A program made the translations under genes and the position numbers. The notes under the pieces were generated by a model, which was given only the letters and a program-made list of their open reading frames with translations, ran no database searches and was not told the origin of the DNA. 64,000 nt of DNA from Rhizobium viscosum (lineage in GTDB: Bacteria > Pseudomonadota > Alphaproteobacteria > Rhizobiales > Rhizobiaceae), in contig NZ_JADBEC010000001.1 in the NCBI RefSeq assembly GCF_014873945.1, positions 1,964,001 through 2,028,000 on the forward strand. The letters run 5' to 3'. How positions within the stretch are numbered: position 1 is the first letter of the stretch; each line of letters opens with the position of its first letter. Shown piece by piece: positions 18,204 through 28,305 of the stretch.

Positions 18204-19160
18204 TCAATGTCTCGGAGAAGGTAGCGCTGCCGTATCTTTTGCGTAGCTCTCACAGCGATCGGAGAACAGCTTCTCGCTCAGGAAATCGACGAGCACTCGG
18301 ACCTTGGGCGAGAGGTGGCGGTTGGAGGGCCAGAGCAGGTGGAACTGGGCGGGGGCGTCTATATGGGCGTCCAGCACGGTGCGCAGCCTGCCGTCGGCCA
18401 GCGGGTCGCGGGCGAGGAAATCCGGCATGCAGCCGATGCCCATGCCGCTGATGGTGGCGCCGCGAAGGGCTTCCATGTTGTTGCAGGTCAGAACGGTACG
18501 GGTTCTGATTTCCGGATGGTCCGCGGTGAGGCTGAGCGGCCAGGGCTGCAGCTTTCCGGAATTGGGGAAGCGGAACCGGACGCTCCGATGGCCTTCGAGT
18601 TCACGAGGGCAATCCGGGGTTCCGTGTTTTTCCAGATAGGCCGGCGCCGCACACAGCAAAAGCTGGAACGGGCGGAGTGCGCGCGACATCAGCCTTGAGT
18701 CGGGCAAGGTTCCGCTGCGGATTGCAACGTCGACGCCTTCCTCGATCAGATCGACAATCCGGTCGTTGAAGTCGAGATCCAGTTCGACCTCCGGGTAGAG
18801 GTTCACGAATTCCGGCAGGATCGGCAGAATCAGATGGTAGCTGACCAGCGGCACGCTGACGCGCAGCCGTCCGCGAGGGGTCGCAACAGCCTGAGCGAGC
18901 GAGGCCTGGGCGTCTTCCAGGTCATCAAGGATACGCCGGCAGCGCTCGTGGAACAGGCGGCCTTCTTCCGTCAGCCGCAAGCTCCGCGTCGAGCGCTGGA
19001 ACAGGCGGACGCCGAGCTGTTGTTCAAGCGCGGTCACAGCCTTGCCGACAGCGGAGGCGGAAAGGCCGAGAGCCCGACCGGCGGCGACGAAACTTCCAAG
19101 ATCCGCCGTTCTGACGAATGCGGTGAGGCCACCCAGAGGTTGGTCCATGTGCCGATCCAT
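18204..19160 (-). CDS. LysR-family transcriptional regulator
   Basis: A 318-aa LTTR. Residues about 8-67 form the winged helix-turn-helix ('FVAAGRALGLSASAVGKAVTALEQQLGVRLFQRSTRSLRLTEEG' region), followed by an effector-binding domain of the LysR substrate fold (about 95-300). It is of the subgroup with 'DLDFNDRIVDLIEEGVDVAIRSG', which commonly controls a divergent transporter or oxidoreductase. The divergent neighbour is a DHA2 exporter, 152 bases away, so control of that gene by an unknown inducer is likely. Confidence 0.9.
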   Translation of the reverse strand: MDRHMDQPLGGLTAFVRTADLGSFVAAGRALGLSASAVGKAVTALEQQLGVRLFQRSTRSLRLTEEGRLFHERCRRILDDLEDAQASLAQAVATPRGRLRVSVPLVSYHLILPILPEFVNLYPEVELDLDFNDRIVDLIEEGVDVAIRSGTLPDSRLMSRALRPFQLLLCAAPAYLEKHGTPDCPRELEGHRSVRFRFPNSGKLQPWPLSLTADHPEIRTRTVLTCNNMEALRGATISGMGIGCMPDFLARDPLADGRLRTVLDAHIDAPAQFHLLWPSNRHLSPKVRVLVDFLSEKLFSDRCESYAKDTAALPSPRH

Positions 19161-19312
19161 TCGAGCGATTTATTCCTTTATATGCGGAACAAACCATAGG
19201 TTATCGAAGAATTATCCTCAATTTATGCTGCTTTCCGCAATCGAAGTCCAGGCGTTTCAGCGCCGCCGCGCACCTCCCAAGCGCGTCCCACCCTCGAACC
19301 AGCGGATATCCG

Positions 19313-20842
19313 ATGACCGTTCCCCACAAGTCCAAACCTACAAGTATAGCGGAGAAAATCTTCGTCTTGATCGCCGTCTGCTCGGCAGCTGCGGCTATGC
19401 CGCTCACTTTTACCGGGCCTGCTGTCGCCTTGCCAGCGATCAGTGCCGAACTTGGCGGAAGCCCCATTGCCCACAACTGGGTCACCAACGCCTTCATGCT
19501 GACATTCGGCAGTACGCTAATGGCCGCCGGCGCGCTGGCAGACAGCTATGGCCGCAAACGTATCTTCCTGTGCGGCCTTGCCGCCTTCATCCTGTTTTCC
19601 GGCGGGTTTGCCTTTTCGCCTGACATTATCTGGTTCGACAGCCTTCGCGCGCTTCAGGGTTTCGGCTCGGCCGCGGCCTTTTCCGGCGGGATGGCATCGC
19701 TGGCGCAGGAGTTTGACGGAAAGGAACGCATGCGTGCCTTCAGTCTCGTTGGCGCAAGTTTCGGTATTGGCCTGGCGTTCGGACCGATGGCGTCGGGCAT
19801 GATGATCGAGGCCTTCGGTTGGCGGGCGATTTTCGCACTCGTGGTTGGCCTCGCTATCATCGCCTTCGTTTTCGGGGCGATATTCCTGACGGAAACCCGC
19901 GACCCCGAGGCAAGCGGGCTCGATTGGCCGGGTGCGATCAGCTTCACGCTCGCCCTGTCGCTCTTTACTTTTGGCGTGTTGCGGGCGCCGGAAAGCGGCT
20001 GGAGCGATGCTCTCACGCTTGGGCTCATTCTCGGCTCGGTGCTGCTGATGGCCCTTTTCTGCTTCATCGAGTACCGCGTGAAGCGGCCGATGCTCGACCT
20101 GACGCTTTTCCGCTATCCTCGCTTTGTCGGTGTGCAGCTTCTGGCGGCTGCTCCCGCTTATGCTTTCGTCGTCCTGCTGATCCTGCTGCCGGTACGCTTC
20201 GTCGGCGTCGAGCGTTTGAGCGCGGTTGCCGCCGGGCAGATGATGATCGCGCTTTCCGGTCCGCTTCTCATCCTGCCGGTCGCAGCCGGGCTGCTGACCC
20301 GGTGGTTGCCGGCAGCAACGATCTGCAGTGTCGGTCTCGTCATTTCGGCCGCCGGTCTCTTCTGGCTGGCCCATATTCCCGTCGGTTCGGACCATGTGGC
20401 GCTGATCGCGCCGCTGCTGACGATCGGTATCGGCATCAGCCTGCCCTGGGGCCTCATGGACGGGCTTGCCGTCAGTGTCGTGCCGAAGGAGCGCGCCGGC
20501 ATGGCAACCGGGATCTTCAGTACGACCCGCGTCGCCGGCGAAGGGGTGGCGCTCGCCATCGTGAGCGCAGTCCTCTCTGCGCTGACGCAGTCCTATCTTG
20601 GAACAAGCCATGAAGCGACAGTGGCGGCACAGCGACTGGTGACGGGGGATCTCAACGGTGCGGGCCAGGCTCTTTCCGGCATGGGAGAACTGGAACTCAT
20701 CCATGCCTATAATAGTGCCTTCGGCCTGCTTTTGTGGTTTCTGACCGGCATCACGATTCTGACCGCAATCGTCATTTTCACCTTCATGGGACGAGGTACC
20801 AGCGAAGCCGAGGAGGCGGCTGAAGAGTCTATCGCTGTTTGA
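19313..20842 (+). CDS. MFS transporter, DHA2/EmrB-like drug exporter
   Basis: A 509-aa inner-membrane protein with about fourteen hydrophobic spans, the DHA2 pattern. Motif A-like 'GALADSYGRKR' follows span 2, and 'FGSAAAFSGGMASLAQEFDGKERMRAFSL' and 'GIGLAFGPMASGMMIEAFGWRAIF' regions match motif C of proton antiporters. It probably expels a toxic compound in exchange for protons. It is divergent from a LysR regulator and ends in an intrinsic terminator. Confidence 0.88.
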   Translation: MTVPHKSKPTSIAEKIFVLIAVCSAAAAMPLTFTGPAVALPAISAELGGSPIAHNWVTNAFMLTFGSTLMAAGALADSYGRKRIFLCGLAAFILFSGGFAFSPDIIWFDSLRALQGFGSAAAFSGGMASLAQEFDGKERMRAFSLVGASFGIGLAFGPMASGMMIEAFGWRAIFALVVGLAIIAFVFGAIFLTETRDPEASGLDWPGAISFTLALSLFTFGVLRAPESGWSDALTLGLILGSVLLMALFCFIEYRVKRPMLDLTLFRYPRFVGVQLLAAAPAYAFVVLLILLPVRFVGVERLSAVAAGQMMIALSGPLLILPVAAGLLTRWLPAATICSVGLVISAAGLFWLAHIPVGSDHVALIAPLLTIGIGISLPWGLMDGLAVSVVPKERAGMATGIFSTTRVAGEGVALAIVSAVLSALTQSYLGTSHEATVAAQRLVTGDLNGAGQALSGMGELELIHAYNSAFGLLLWFLTGITILTAIVIFTFMGRGTSEAEEAAEESIAV

Positions 20843-20850
20843 ACATATCA

Positions 20851-20877
20851 GGGCGGACGAACGTTTCCGCCCTTTTA
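20851..20877 (+). terminator. Intrinsic terminator of the exporter gene
   Basis: GGGCGGA (20851-20857) pairs with TCCGCCC (20866-20872), followed by TTTT. It starts ten bases after the exporter stop codon. Confidence 0.8.
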
Positions 20878-21019
20878 ACTATAGCCACTGAAAAACTACT
20901 CTTTTCCAAGCAATTTATCCTGCAAAATTACATCCCGCAGTAACGACTCCTAAAGTCCAGGCTGGCACTTTTATTCTCATTGGCATTGCGTATGCGTTTT
21001 TACTGGCTGGGGTTTTGCA

Positions 21020-21274
21020 ATGAGTCGTAATCGGGATGATTGGGTCAGCCAGCGGGCGTATGCCATCTGGGAAGAAGAAGGCCGGCCGCACGGTCGGGGC
21101 GAAAACCACTGGGCACAGGCGCTCAGGGAATTCGAACAGCTCGAAGCCACGAAGGCTTCCGCCGATGGGAGCGATCTCATCGAAAAGCTGAAGGCAGCCG
21201 GGCGCCTGATGCGGGCCTATGACGAGGCTGAAACGCAGGATGTTCAGAACAACCGGCGCAAGGCGGCCCGCTAG
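21020..21274 (+). CDS. DUF2934 domain protein
   Basis: An 84-aa soluble protein. The segment 'RAYAIWEEEGRPHGRGENHWAQA' (about 12-34) is the DUF2934 signature, found in many small rhizobial proteins with no known biochemistry. The rest is charged and helical. The start codon lacks a strong ribosome site. It sits alone between the exporter terminator and a convergent ThuA-like gene. Confidence 0.82.
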   Translation: MSRNRDDWVSQRAYAIWEEEGRPHGRGENHWAQALREFEQLEATKASADGSDLIEKLKAAGRLMRAYDEAETQDVQNNRRKAAR

Positions 21275-21364
21275 GCTGAGGCCGGCACCGCAAACGTTCC
21301 TTGGCTCTGTCTATCATCGAAGCCGCCGGCCAAGCATCGCAGCTCATTCCGATCCTGCCCTCGA

Positions 21365-22009
21365 TTACTGGCGAGCGGCCCAGCTAAGACCGCGCCGGAG
21401 AATGAGGGGCATGTAGGGGTGGCTGAATTCGGCAGCGACATGGCCGAGTGCGGAATAGAAGACGCGACCCTCGCCGAAATGTCGCTTGAAGACGACGGGC
21501 ATCGCGATATTGCGCGCTGCAGGATCGTACTGGCCGGTGAAGGTCGTCGTGGCGAGAATTTCGACCGAGGGATCATAGTGCAGATAATACTGCTCCGAGC
21601 GGTAGTCGAAGTCCGGAATGCCTTCCATCAGCGGATCGTCCTGCCGCGTTACGGCAACCTTGAAGTCAATGATATTGCCGGGATGAGCAACCCAGGTGAC
21701 GCCGGAGACATAGCGGAAGGCTGCGCTCTCCTTGAAGGAGGTGGCAAGGCAGCCGTGATGGCCCCCGAGGCCGAGACCGCCGCGAACGGCTTGGACCAGG
21801 GCATCTGCGTGCGGCTTTTCCAGCTTCTCGCCGGTGATGACCGGCACCAGAAGATCGGCATTTGCGAGAAGCGGCGAGCCGAAGATGCCAAGGTCATTGG
21901 TGATCTCGACTGCAAAGCCGTCCTCGCGCAGCAATTCACCAACGATATTGGCGCAGGGCTCCGGCTCGTGGCCCTGCCAGCCGCCCCAGACGATGATCGC
22001 CTTTTTCAT
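21365..22009 (-). CDS. ThuA-like domain protein
   Basis: A 214-aa protein of the ThuA (trehalose utilisation) family, a class I glutamine-amidotransferase-like fold. It starts KKAIIVWGGWQGHEP and shows 'GLGLGGHHGCLATSF' and 'FSALGH'-type blocks (here VFYSALGHVAAEF), which are family hallmarks. No amidotransferase cysteine of the usual kind is evident. ThuA proteins are linked to disaccharide or inositol catabolism in rhizobia, though the reaction is unsettled. GGAAG precedes the start. It stands alone. Confidence 0.85.
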   Translation of the reverse strand: MKKAIIVWGGWQGHEPEPCANIVGELLREDGFAVEITNDLGIFGSPLLANADLLVPVITGEKLEKPHADALVQAVRGGLGLGGHHGCLATSFKESAAFRYVSGVTWVAHPGNIIDFKVAVTRQDDPLMEGIPDFDYRSEQYYLHYDPSVEILATTTFTGQYDPAARNIAMPVVFKRHFGEGRVFYSALGHVAAEFSHPYMPLILRRGLSWAARQ

Positions 22010-22336
22010 ATTTTCTTCCTTAAACAGATGCAGCAGGCTTATCGACGATAAACATTATAGCGCTAAGGCTGATCGGCCAGATGTCGACCGATCTCTTCGA
22101 CCACGAAAGAGCCGAAATGGCGGCGCTCATTCCGACGGCGTCAGCGATATAACGAATGTCTTCGATGCAAAAGCCGTCGATGTGGCCGACAAGCCGATCA
22201 CGCTGCCGAAAGCGCATTCCGTGTGCAAGACATCTCTAATCTTCTTATTTTTGCAAATATGTAACCGAGATAACTTTTTACTGACGCGTAACTTGTCTAA
22301 GGTCCGCGCATCTGTGGCTTGCAAAAGGTGAGATGT
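22010..22336. other. Intergenic region between thuA-like gene and galE
   Basis: About 330 bases separating divergent genes. It presumably holds both promoters. The half next to galE is AT-rich (22,230-22,310). No RNA gene, repeat or convincing open frame was seen. Confidence 0.4.
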
Positions 22337-23320
22337 ATGGCAGGTGAAACGGTACTCGTCGTCGGCGGCGCTGGGTATATTGGCTCGCATACGTGTCTCG
22401 ATCTGGCGAACAAGGGCTACAAGCCCGTCGTCTTCGACAATTTTTCCAACGGCCATCGCGAATTCGTCAAATGGGGACCGGCGGAAGAGGGCGATATTCG
22501 TGATCGCGCCCGGCTCGATGAGGTGCTGGCAAAGCATAAGCCGTCGGCGATCCTGCATTTTGCGGCGCTGATCGAGGTCGGCGAATCGGTCAAGGATCCG
22601 GTCTCTTTTTATGAGAACAATGTCGTTGGTACATTGACGCTGCTGTCGGCGGCGCAGGCGGCGGGCATCAATGCCTTCGTCTTCTCGTCCACCTGCGCGA
22701 CCTATGGTCTGCCGCAGAGCGTGCCGCTCGATGAGACGCACCGCCAGGTGCCGATCAATCCCTATGGCCGCACCAAATATATCGTCGAGCAGGCGCTTGC
22801 CGATTACGACCAGTACAAGAGCCTTCGCTCCGTCGTGCTGCGCTATTTCAATGCCGCCGGTGCCGATTTCGAGGGCCGCATCGGCGAATGGCACCAGCCG
22901 GAAACGCATGCGATCCCGCTGGCGATCGATGCAGCACTCGGCCGTCGCCAGGGCTTCAAGGTCTTCGGCAGCGACTATGAGACGCGCGACGGCACCTGCG
23001 TGCGCGACTATATCCACGTTCTTGATCTCGCCGATGCGCATGTGCGCGCCGTCCAATATCTGCTTGATGGCGGTGAATCCGTTGCTCTCAATCTCGGCAC
23101 AGGCACCGGCACGACGGTGAAGGAGCTGCTCGGCGCCATCGAGGATGTCTCCAGGAAGCCCTTCCCGGTGGAGTATATCGGTCGCCGTGAAGGCGATTCG
23201 CACACTCTGGTCGCCAATAACGACAAGGCGCGCGACGTGCTCGGCTGGGTGCCGCAGCATGATCTCTCGCAGATCATCCAGTCAGCCTGGAACTGGCATG
23301 CGAGATCAAATCACCACTGA
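22337..23320 (+). CDS. galE: UDP-glucose 4-epimerase
   Basis: Interconverts UDP-glucose and UDP-galactose with bound NAD. It supplies galactose for exopolysaccharide and lipopolysaccharide, and in rhizobia the equivalent gene is also called exoB. It is 327 aa with a Rossmann GGAGYIGSH near residues 10-18, SSTCATYG with the catalytic serine/threonine, and YGRTK as the Y-x-x-x-K pair. The ATG at 22337 follows AGGTGAG at good spacing. The last 23 bases overlap the next gene. Confidence 0.94.
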   Translation: MAGETVLVVGGAGYIGSHTCLDLANKGYKPVVFDNFSNGHREFVKWGPAEEGDIRDRARLDEVLAKHKPSAILHFAALIEVGESVKDPVSFYENNVVGTLTLLSAAQAAGINAFVFSSTCATYGLPQSVPLDETHRQVPINPYGRTKYIVEQALADYDQYKSLRSVVLRYFNAAGADFEGRIGEWHQPETHAIPLAIDAALGRRQGFKVFGSDYETRDGTCVRDYIHVLDLADAHVRAVQYLLDGGESVALNLGTGTGTTVKELLGAIEDVSRKPFPVEYIGRREGDSHTLVANNDKARDVLGWVPQHDLSQIIQSAWNWHARSNHH

Positions 23321-24842
23321 ACGCGGGTCACGGCCCAACGTTCTCGTCATCACTGCGGATCAATGGCGCGGCGATTGTCTCTCTTCTGTGGGGCACGCCT
23401 GCATCAGGACACCCAATGTCGATGCTCTGGCGAAAGACGGGACGCTCTTCCGGCGGCATTATGCCGGTGCGGCTCCCTGTTCGCCGGCGCGCGCCACACT
23501 TTATACTGGCCTCTACCAGATGAACCACCGGGTCTGCCGGAACGGCTCGCCGCTCGACCGGCGGTTCGACAACCTGGCACTGGCGGCAAGACGGGCGGGT
23601 TACGATCCGACGCTGTTCGGCTATACGGACACAGCGCCGGATCCGCGGGAAATGGATTCCAATGATCCGCATCTGACGACCTATGAAGGCGTGCTACCGG
23701 GTTTCACTGTTCGCCAGCTTCTGCCGGAGCATGAGAGGCAATGGCTTTCCTGGCTGCGCTTGCGCGGCCGCACGGATGCCACCAGCCGCGATATTCACAT
23801 TCCGGTGGGCGCAACGGCGATAGAAATCTCGAATGCGGCGCCAGCCTATTTACGCGAAGAGACGCAGACTGCTTTCCTGACCGGGGAATTCATCCGTTGG
23901 ATGGGCGAGCAGGATGCGCCTTGGTTCGCACATATTTCCTTCCTGCGGCCGCATCCACCCTTCTCTGTACCTAAACCGTTCAACCGCATGTTCAAGCCGG
24001 GCGAAGGCCCGGCTTTTGCACGCGCGACAGACCGCGAGATGGAACAGCAAGGCCATCCCTATCTCGCCTACGCCATGCCGCGCACTGGAAAGGGCAGCTT
24101 CATTCATGGAGCGGAAGGATCGCTCAGCGACTGGAGCGCTGCAGACTTCGACGCCATCAGGTCGATCTACTACGGGATGATCGCCGAGGTAGACGACCAG
24201 CTCGGGCGTATCTGGCAGGCCCTGAAGGATGCCGGCGAGTGGGACAACACGATCGTCGTCTTCACGTCCGATCATGCCGAGATGGCTGGTGATCACTGGA
24301 CGCTCGGCAAAGGCGGCTATTTCGACGGCAGCTATCATATTCCTCTCGTCATTCGTGATCCTGGTGCGGCTTCCGCCGGCGGTATCGTCGAGAATTTCAC
24401 CAGTGCTGCCGATGTTTTCCCGACACTCTGCGATCGGCTCGGCATCAGGCCTGCCAATGGCATCGATGGGCGCTCGCTTGCGCCTTTCCTCGATGGCGGC
24501 ATGGCGCAGGGCTGGCGGGATGCGGCTTTCTGGGAATTCGATTTCCGGGATATCGCGCATGGCGAGGCGGAGCGGCATTTCGGCCTTCAGTCGAACGAGC
24601 TGAATCTTGCCGTCATCCGCGACGAACGGTTCAAATACGTGCATTTCGCCGCATTGCCGGCGCTGCTCTTCGATCTCTCCGAGGATCCGATGGAGCTGCG
24701 CAATCTTGCCGACGATCCGGCCTATGCCTCGGTGCGGCTCAACTATGCCGAACGGCTGCTGTCGCTCAGGGCACGGCATCTGGATCAGACGCTTGCCTAT
24801 ACCGAACTGACGGAAAAAGGGCCGGTGTTGTACCGGCCCTGA
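23298..24842 (+). CDS. Sulfatase-superfamily hydrolase (arylsulfatase or phosphonate monoester hydrolase-like)
   Basis: A 514-aa member of the alkaline phosphatase/sulfatase superfamily. 'NVLVITADQWRGD' supplies metal ligand D21, and PCSPARA holds the C-x-P-x-R site with C61, expected to be converted to formylglycine. 'VVFTSDHAEMAGDHWTLGKGGYFDGSYHIPL' supplies the second Asp-His metal pair. The 'Q..QGHPYLAY' insert and overall length resemble rhizobial phosphonate monoester hydrolases, which cleave sulfate and phosphonate esters. No signal peptide, so it is cytoplasmic. The start lies inside galE (23-base overlap), implying coupling. Exact substrate unknown. Confidence 0.85.
   Translation: MRDQITTERGSRPNVLVITADQWRGDCLSSVGHACIRTPNVDALAKDGTLFRRHYAGAAPCSPARATLYTGLYQMNHRVCRNGSPLDRRFDNLALAARRAGYDPTLFGYTDTAPDPREMDSNDPHLTTYEGVLPGFTVRQLLPEHERQWLSWLRLRGRTDATSRDIHIPVGATAIEISNAAPAYLREETQTAFLTGEFIRWMGEQDAPWFAHISFLRPHPPFSVPKPFNRMFKPGEGPAFARATDREMEQQGHPYLAYAMPRTGKGSFIHGAEGSLSDWSAADFDAIRSIYYGMIAEVDDQLGRIWQALKDAGEWDNTIVVFTSDHAEMAGDHWTLGKGGYFDGSYHIPLVIRDPGAASAGGIVENFTSAADVFPTLCDRLGIRPANGIDGRSLAPFLDGGMAQGWRDAAFWEFDFRDIAHGEAERHFGLQSNELNLAVIRDERFKYVHFAALPALLFDLSEDPMELRNLADDPAYASVRLNYAERLLSLRARHLDQTLAYTELTEKGPVLYRP
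24814..24840 (-). terminator. Intrinsic terminator for the DUF1993 gene, inside the opposite CDS
   Basis: AGGGCCGG (24818-24825) pairs with CCGGCCCT (24833-24840), followed on the minus strand by five T residues. It serves the convergent DUF1993 gene but is built from the last codons of the hydrolase gene on the plus strand. Confidence 0.75.
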
Positions 24843-24848
24843 TCGGGA

Positions 24849-25352
24849 TCAGAAGTTTCCGAGGAAATCCCTCTTGCCAACAGGCGCACCCTGGTTGCGC
24901 AGGATGGCGTGCGCCGTCGTCACGTGGAAGTAAAAGTTCGGCAATGCGAAGAGCGCGACATATTCGATTCCGGGAACGACCGAGCCGTTGCGGCCCGGAA
25001 CTGTGATTTCCCTTAGATCGCTGCCATCAAGAGCTTCGGCAGAAAAGCTCGCAAGGTAAGCTTCGGTCTTGGCCATACGCTCGCGCAGGTCGGCGATCGT
25101 CGTTTCATTGTCTTCGAATTTCGGCGCGTCAGTCGCTGTCAGGCGGGCGAGTGCGAATTTCGCGCTATCGCTGGCGCGCTGGTACTGGCCGGAAAGCGGC
25201 AGCATATCCGGAGCAAGGCGTGCATTTACGAGGATGGCGGGGTCGATTTTCTTTTCCTCGGCATAGGCTTCCGCCTTGTCGAGATAGGTCTTCAGACTGG
25301 CAATGCCGCGCTGGAACATCGGCACGGTGAGGCGATACATCGAAATGGACAT
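24849..25352 (-). CDS. DUF1993 domain protein
   Basis: A 167-aa protein of the DUF1993 family (a DinB-like four-helix bundle), recognisable from 'MYRLTVPMFQRGIASLKTYLDKAEAYAEEKK', 'ARLAPDMLPLSGQYQRASDSAK' and the C-terminal 'PNFYFHVTTAHAILRNQGAPVGKRDFLG'. Family function is unknown; the conserved His residues may bind a metal as in DinB enzymes. The ATG at 25352 is preferred over 25367 because a GAGAGGA site precedes it. Convergent with the hydrolase gene. Confidence 0.87.
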   Translation of the reverse strand: MSISMYRLTVPMFQRGIASLKTYLDKAEAYAEEKKIDPAILVNARLAPDMLPLSGQYQRASDSAKFALARLTATDAPKFEDNETTIADLRERMAKTEAYLASFSAEALDGSDLREITVPGRNGSVVPGIEYVALFALPNFYFHVTTAHAILRNQGAPVGKRDFLGNF

Positions 25353-25594
25353 TGGTCCTCTCTCCAAATCTTAAAAAACGGGCTGTGTGCGCAGGCCGCT
25401 GGGCTCCGCGTAGATGGGGATCTCTGCGGCTTTCGCAATAAGCACCTGTGACGGTCCTTGCCCATGATGGCCAGATTGCAACAGGCCAATCATGCACAAT
25501 TCACCTCGGCAGAATGCCTTCTACTCCACAGCGATAGCGGAAATCGGCAAAGAGACTTGACGTCGTTTCGATAAAATGGAATGAATATTCCGCG

Positions 25595-25616
25595 AAACAA
25601 ATTTTACGGTTTGTTT
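25595..25616. promoter_or_regulatory. Inverted repeat, candidate operator of the sugar ABC operon
   Basis: AAACAAA (25595-25601) and TTTGTTT (25610-25616) form a perfect inverted repeat with an 8-base spacer, about 120 bases before the binding-protein gene. A TTGACG lies upstream at 25557. The symmetric AT-rich site fits a dimeric repressor, but no regulator gene is adjacent. Confidence 0.35.
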
Positions 25617-25734
25617 GTTCCGTTTTAACGGAGCGCCACGGGAGAGGCGGCGCGGATTGAGGTCTGCAGACGGAGGTCTGGGACCCCGGCGTGAGGAGGG
25701 TGCAGCCGGGCACCGTTTTGTGGAGGAAAATGCA

Positions 25735-26664
25735 ATGAAAAAATTCATCCTGGGCACTGCGATGGCGCTCGTCCTGTCGACAGCCGCACACGCGGAAACT
25801 GTTGGCGTTTCGATGGCCAAGTTCGACGACAACTTCCTGACCGTTCTGCGCAACGGCATGACTGATTACGCAAAGACGCTGAATGGCGTCACCCTGCAGG
25901 TTGAAGACGCGCAGAACGACGTTTCCAAGCAGCAGAGCCAGATCCAGAACTTCATCGCCTCCAAGGTCGATGCGATCATCGTCAACCCTGTCGATACCGA
26001 TGCGACGACGGCGATGTCGAAGCTTGCTGCCGATGCCGGTATTCCGCTGGTTTACGTCAACCGTCAGCCGGTCAACGTCGACACGCTGCCGGACAAGCAG
26101 GCTTTCGTGGCGTCCAACGAGCAGGAATCCGGCACGCTGGAAACCAAGGAAATCTGCCGTATTCTGGGCGGCAAGGGCAAGGCCGTCGTCATCATGGGCG
26201 AGCTCTCCAACCAGGCTGCGCGCATGCGCACCCAGGACGTTCATGACGTCGTCAAGACGGACGAATGCAAGGGACTGGAGATTGTGGAAGAGCAGACGGC
26301 CAACTGGGATCGCACCCAGGGCGCCGACCTGATGACCAACTGGCTCTCCAGCGGCATCGAGTTCGACGCCGTGATCTCCAACAATGACGAAATGGCGATC
26401 GGCGCCATCCAGGCGCTGAAGGCGGCCGGCAAGGATATGAGCAAGGTCGTCATCGGCGGTGTCGACGCCACGCAGGATGCGCTTGCCGCAATGCAGGCGG
26501 GTGACCTTGACGTCACCGTGTTCCAGGACGCCGCCGGCCAGGGCAAGGGCGCGCTCGATACGGCGCTCAAGATTGCCAAGGGCGAAAAGGTCGAGAAGAA
26601 GGTCTACATCCCCTTCCAGCTTGTTACGCCCGCCAACGTCAAGGACTTCGTCGCCAAGAACTGA
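25735..26664 (+). CDS. ibpA: Sugar ABC transporter substrate-binding protein, probable myo-inositol type
   Basis: A 309-aa periplasmic protein of the ribose-binding (Peripla_BP_4) class. Residues 1-20 are a signal peptide ending ...STAAHA. The mature part has 'KFDDNFLTVLRNGM', 'IQNFIASKVDAIIVNPVDTDATTAM', 'IPLVYVNRQPV' and 'ISNNDEMAIGAIQAL', all typical of this class. Gene order (binding protein, double ATPase, permease) and remembered similarity to the inositol transporter of Sinorhizobium and Caulobacter suggest myo-inositol. The ligand is inferred, not shown. GGAGG precedes the ATG. Confidence 0.85.
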   Translation: MKKFILGTAMALVLSTAAHAETVGVSMAKFDDNFLTVLRNGMTDYAKTLNGVTLQVEDAQNDVSKQQSQIQNFIASKVDAIIVNPVDTDATTAMSKLAADAGIPLVYVNRQPVNVDTLPDKQAFVASNEQESGTLETKEICRILGGKGKAVVIMGELSNQAARMRTQDVHDVVKTDECKGLEIVEEQTANWDRTQGADLMTNWLSSGIEFDAVISNNDEMAIGAIQALKAAGKDMSKVVIGGVDATQDALAAMQAGDLDVTVFQDAAGQGKGALDTALKIAKGEKVEKKVYIPFQLVTPANVKDFVAKN

Positions 26665-26733
26665 GGCAAACGCCAAGCAGGATGCGGGCTCTGCCCGCAT
26701 CCTTTCAGCCTGTCCGTATCCGGAGGAGATGAT

Positions 26734-28275
<1,542 letters not shown>

Positions 28276-28305
28276 TTGCGCGCGATCGCCAAAGGGAGGT
28301 TTGAC

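Noticed and set aside
18020..18451. 143-codon plus-strand frame after the repeat array
   Set aside because: Its second half overlaps the LysR gene on the other strand and has shadow-type composition. Only the repeat-coded start is notable.
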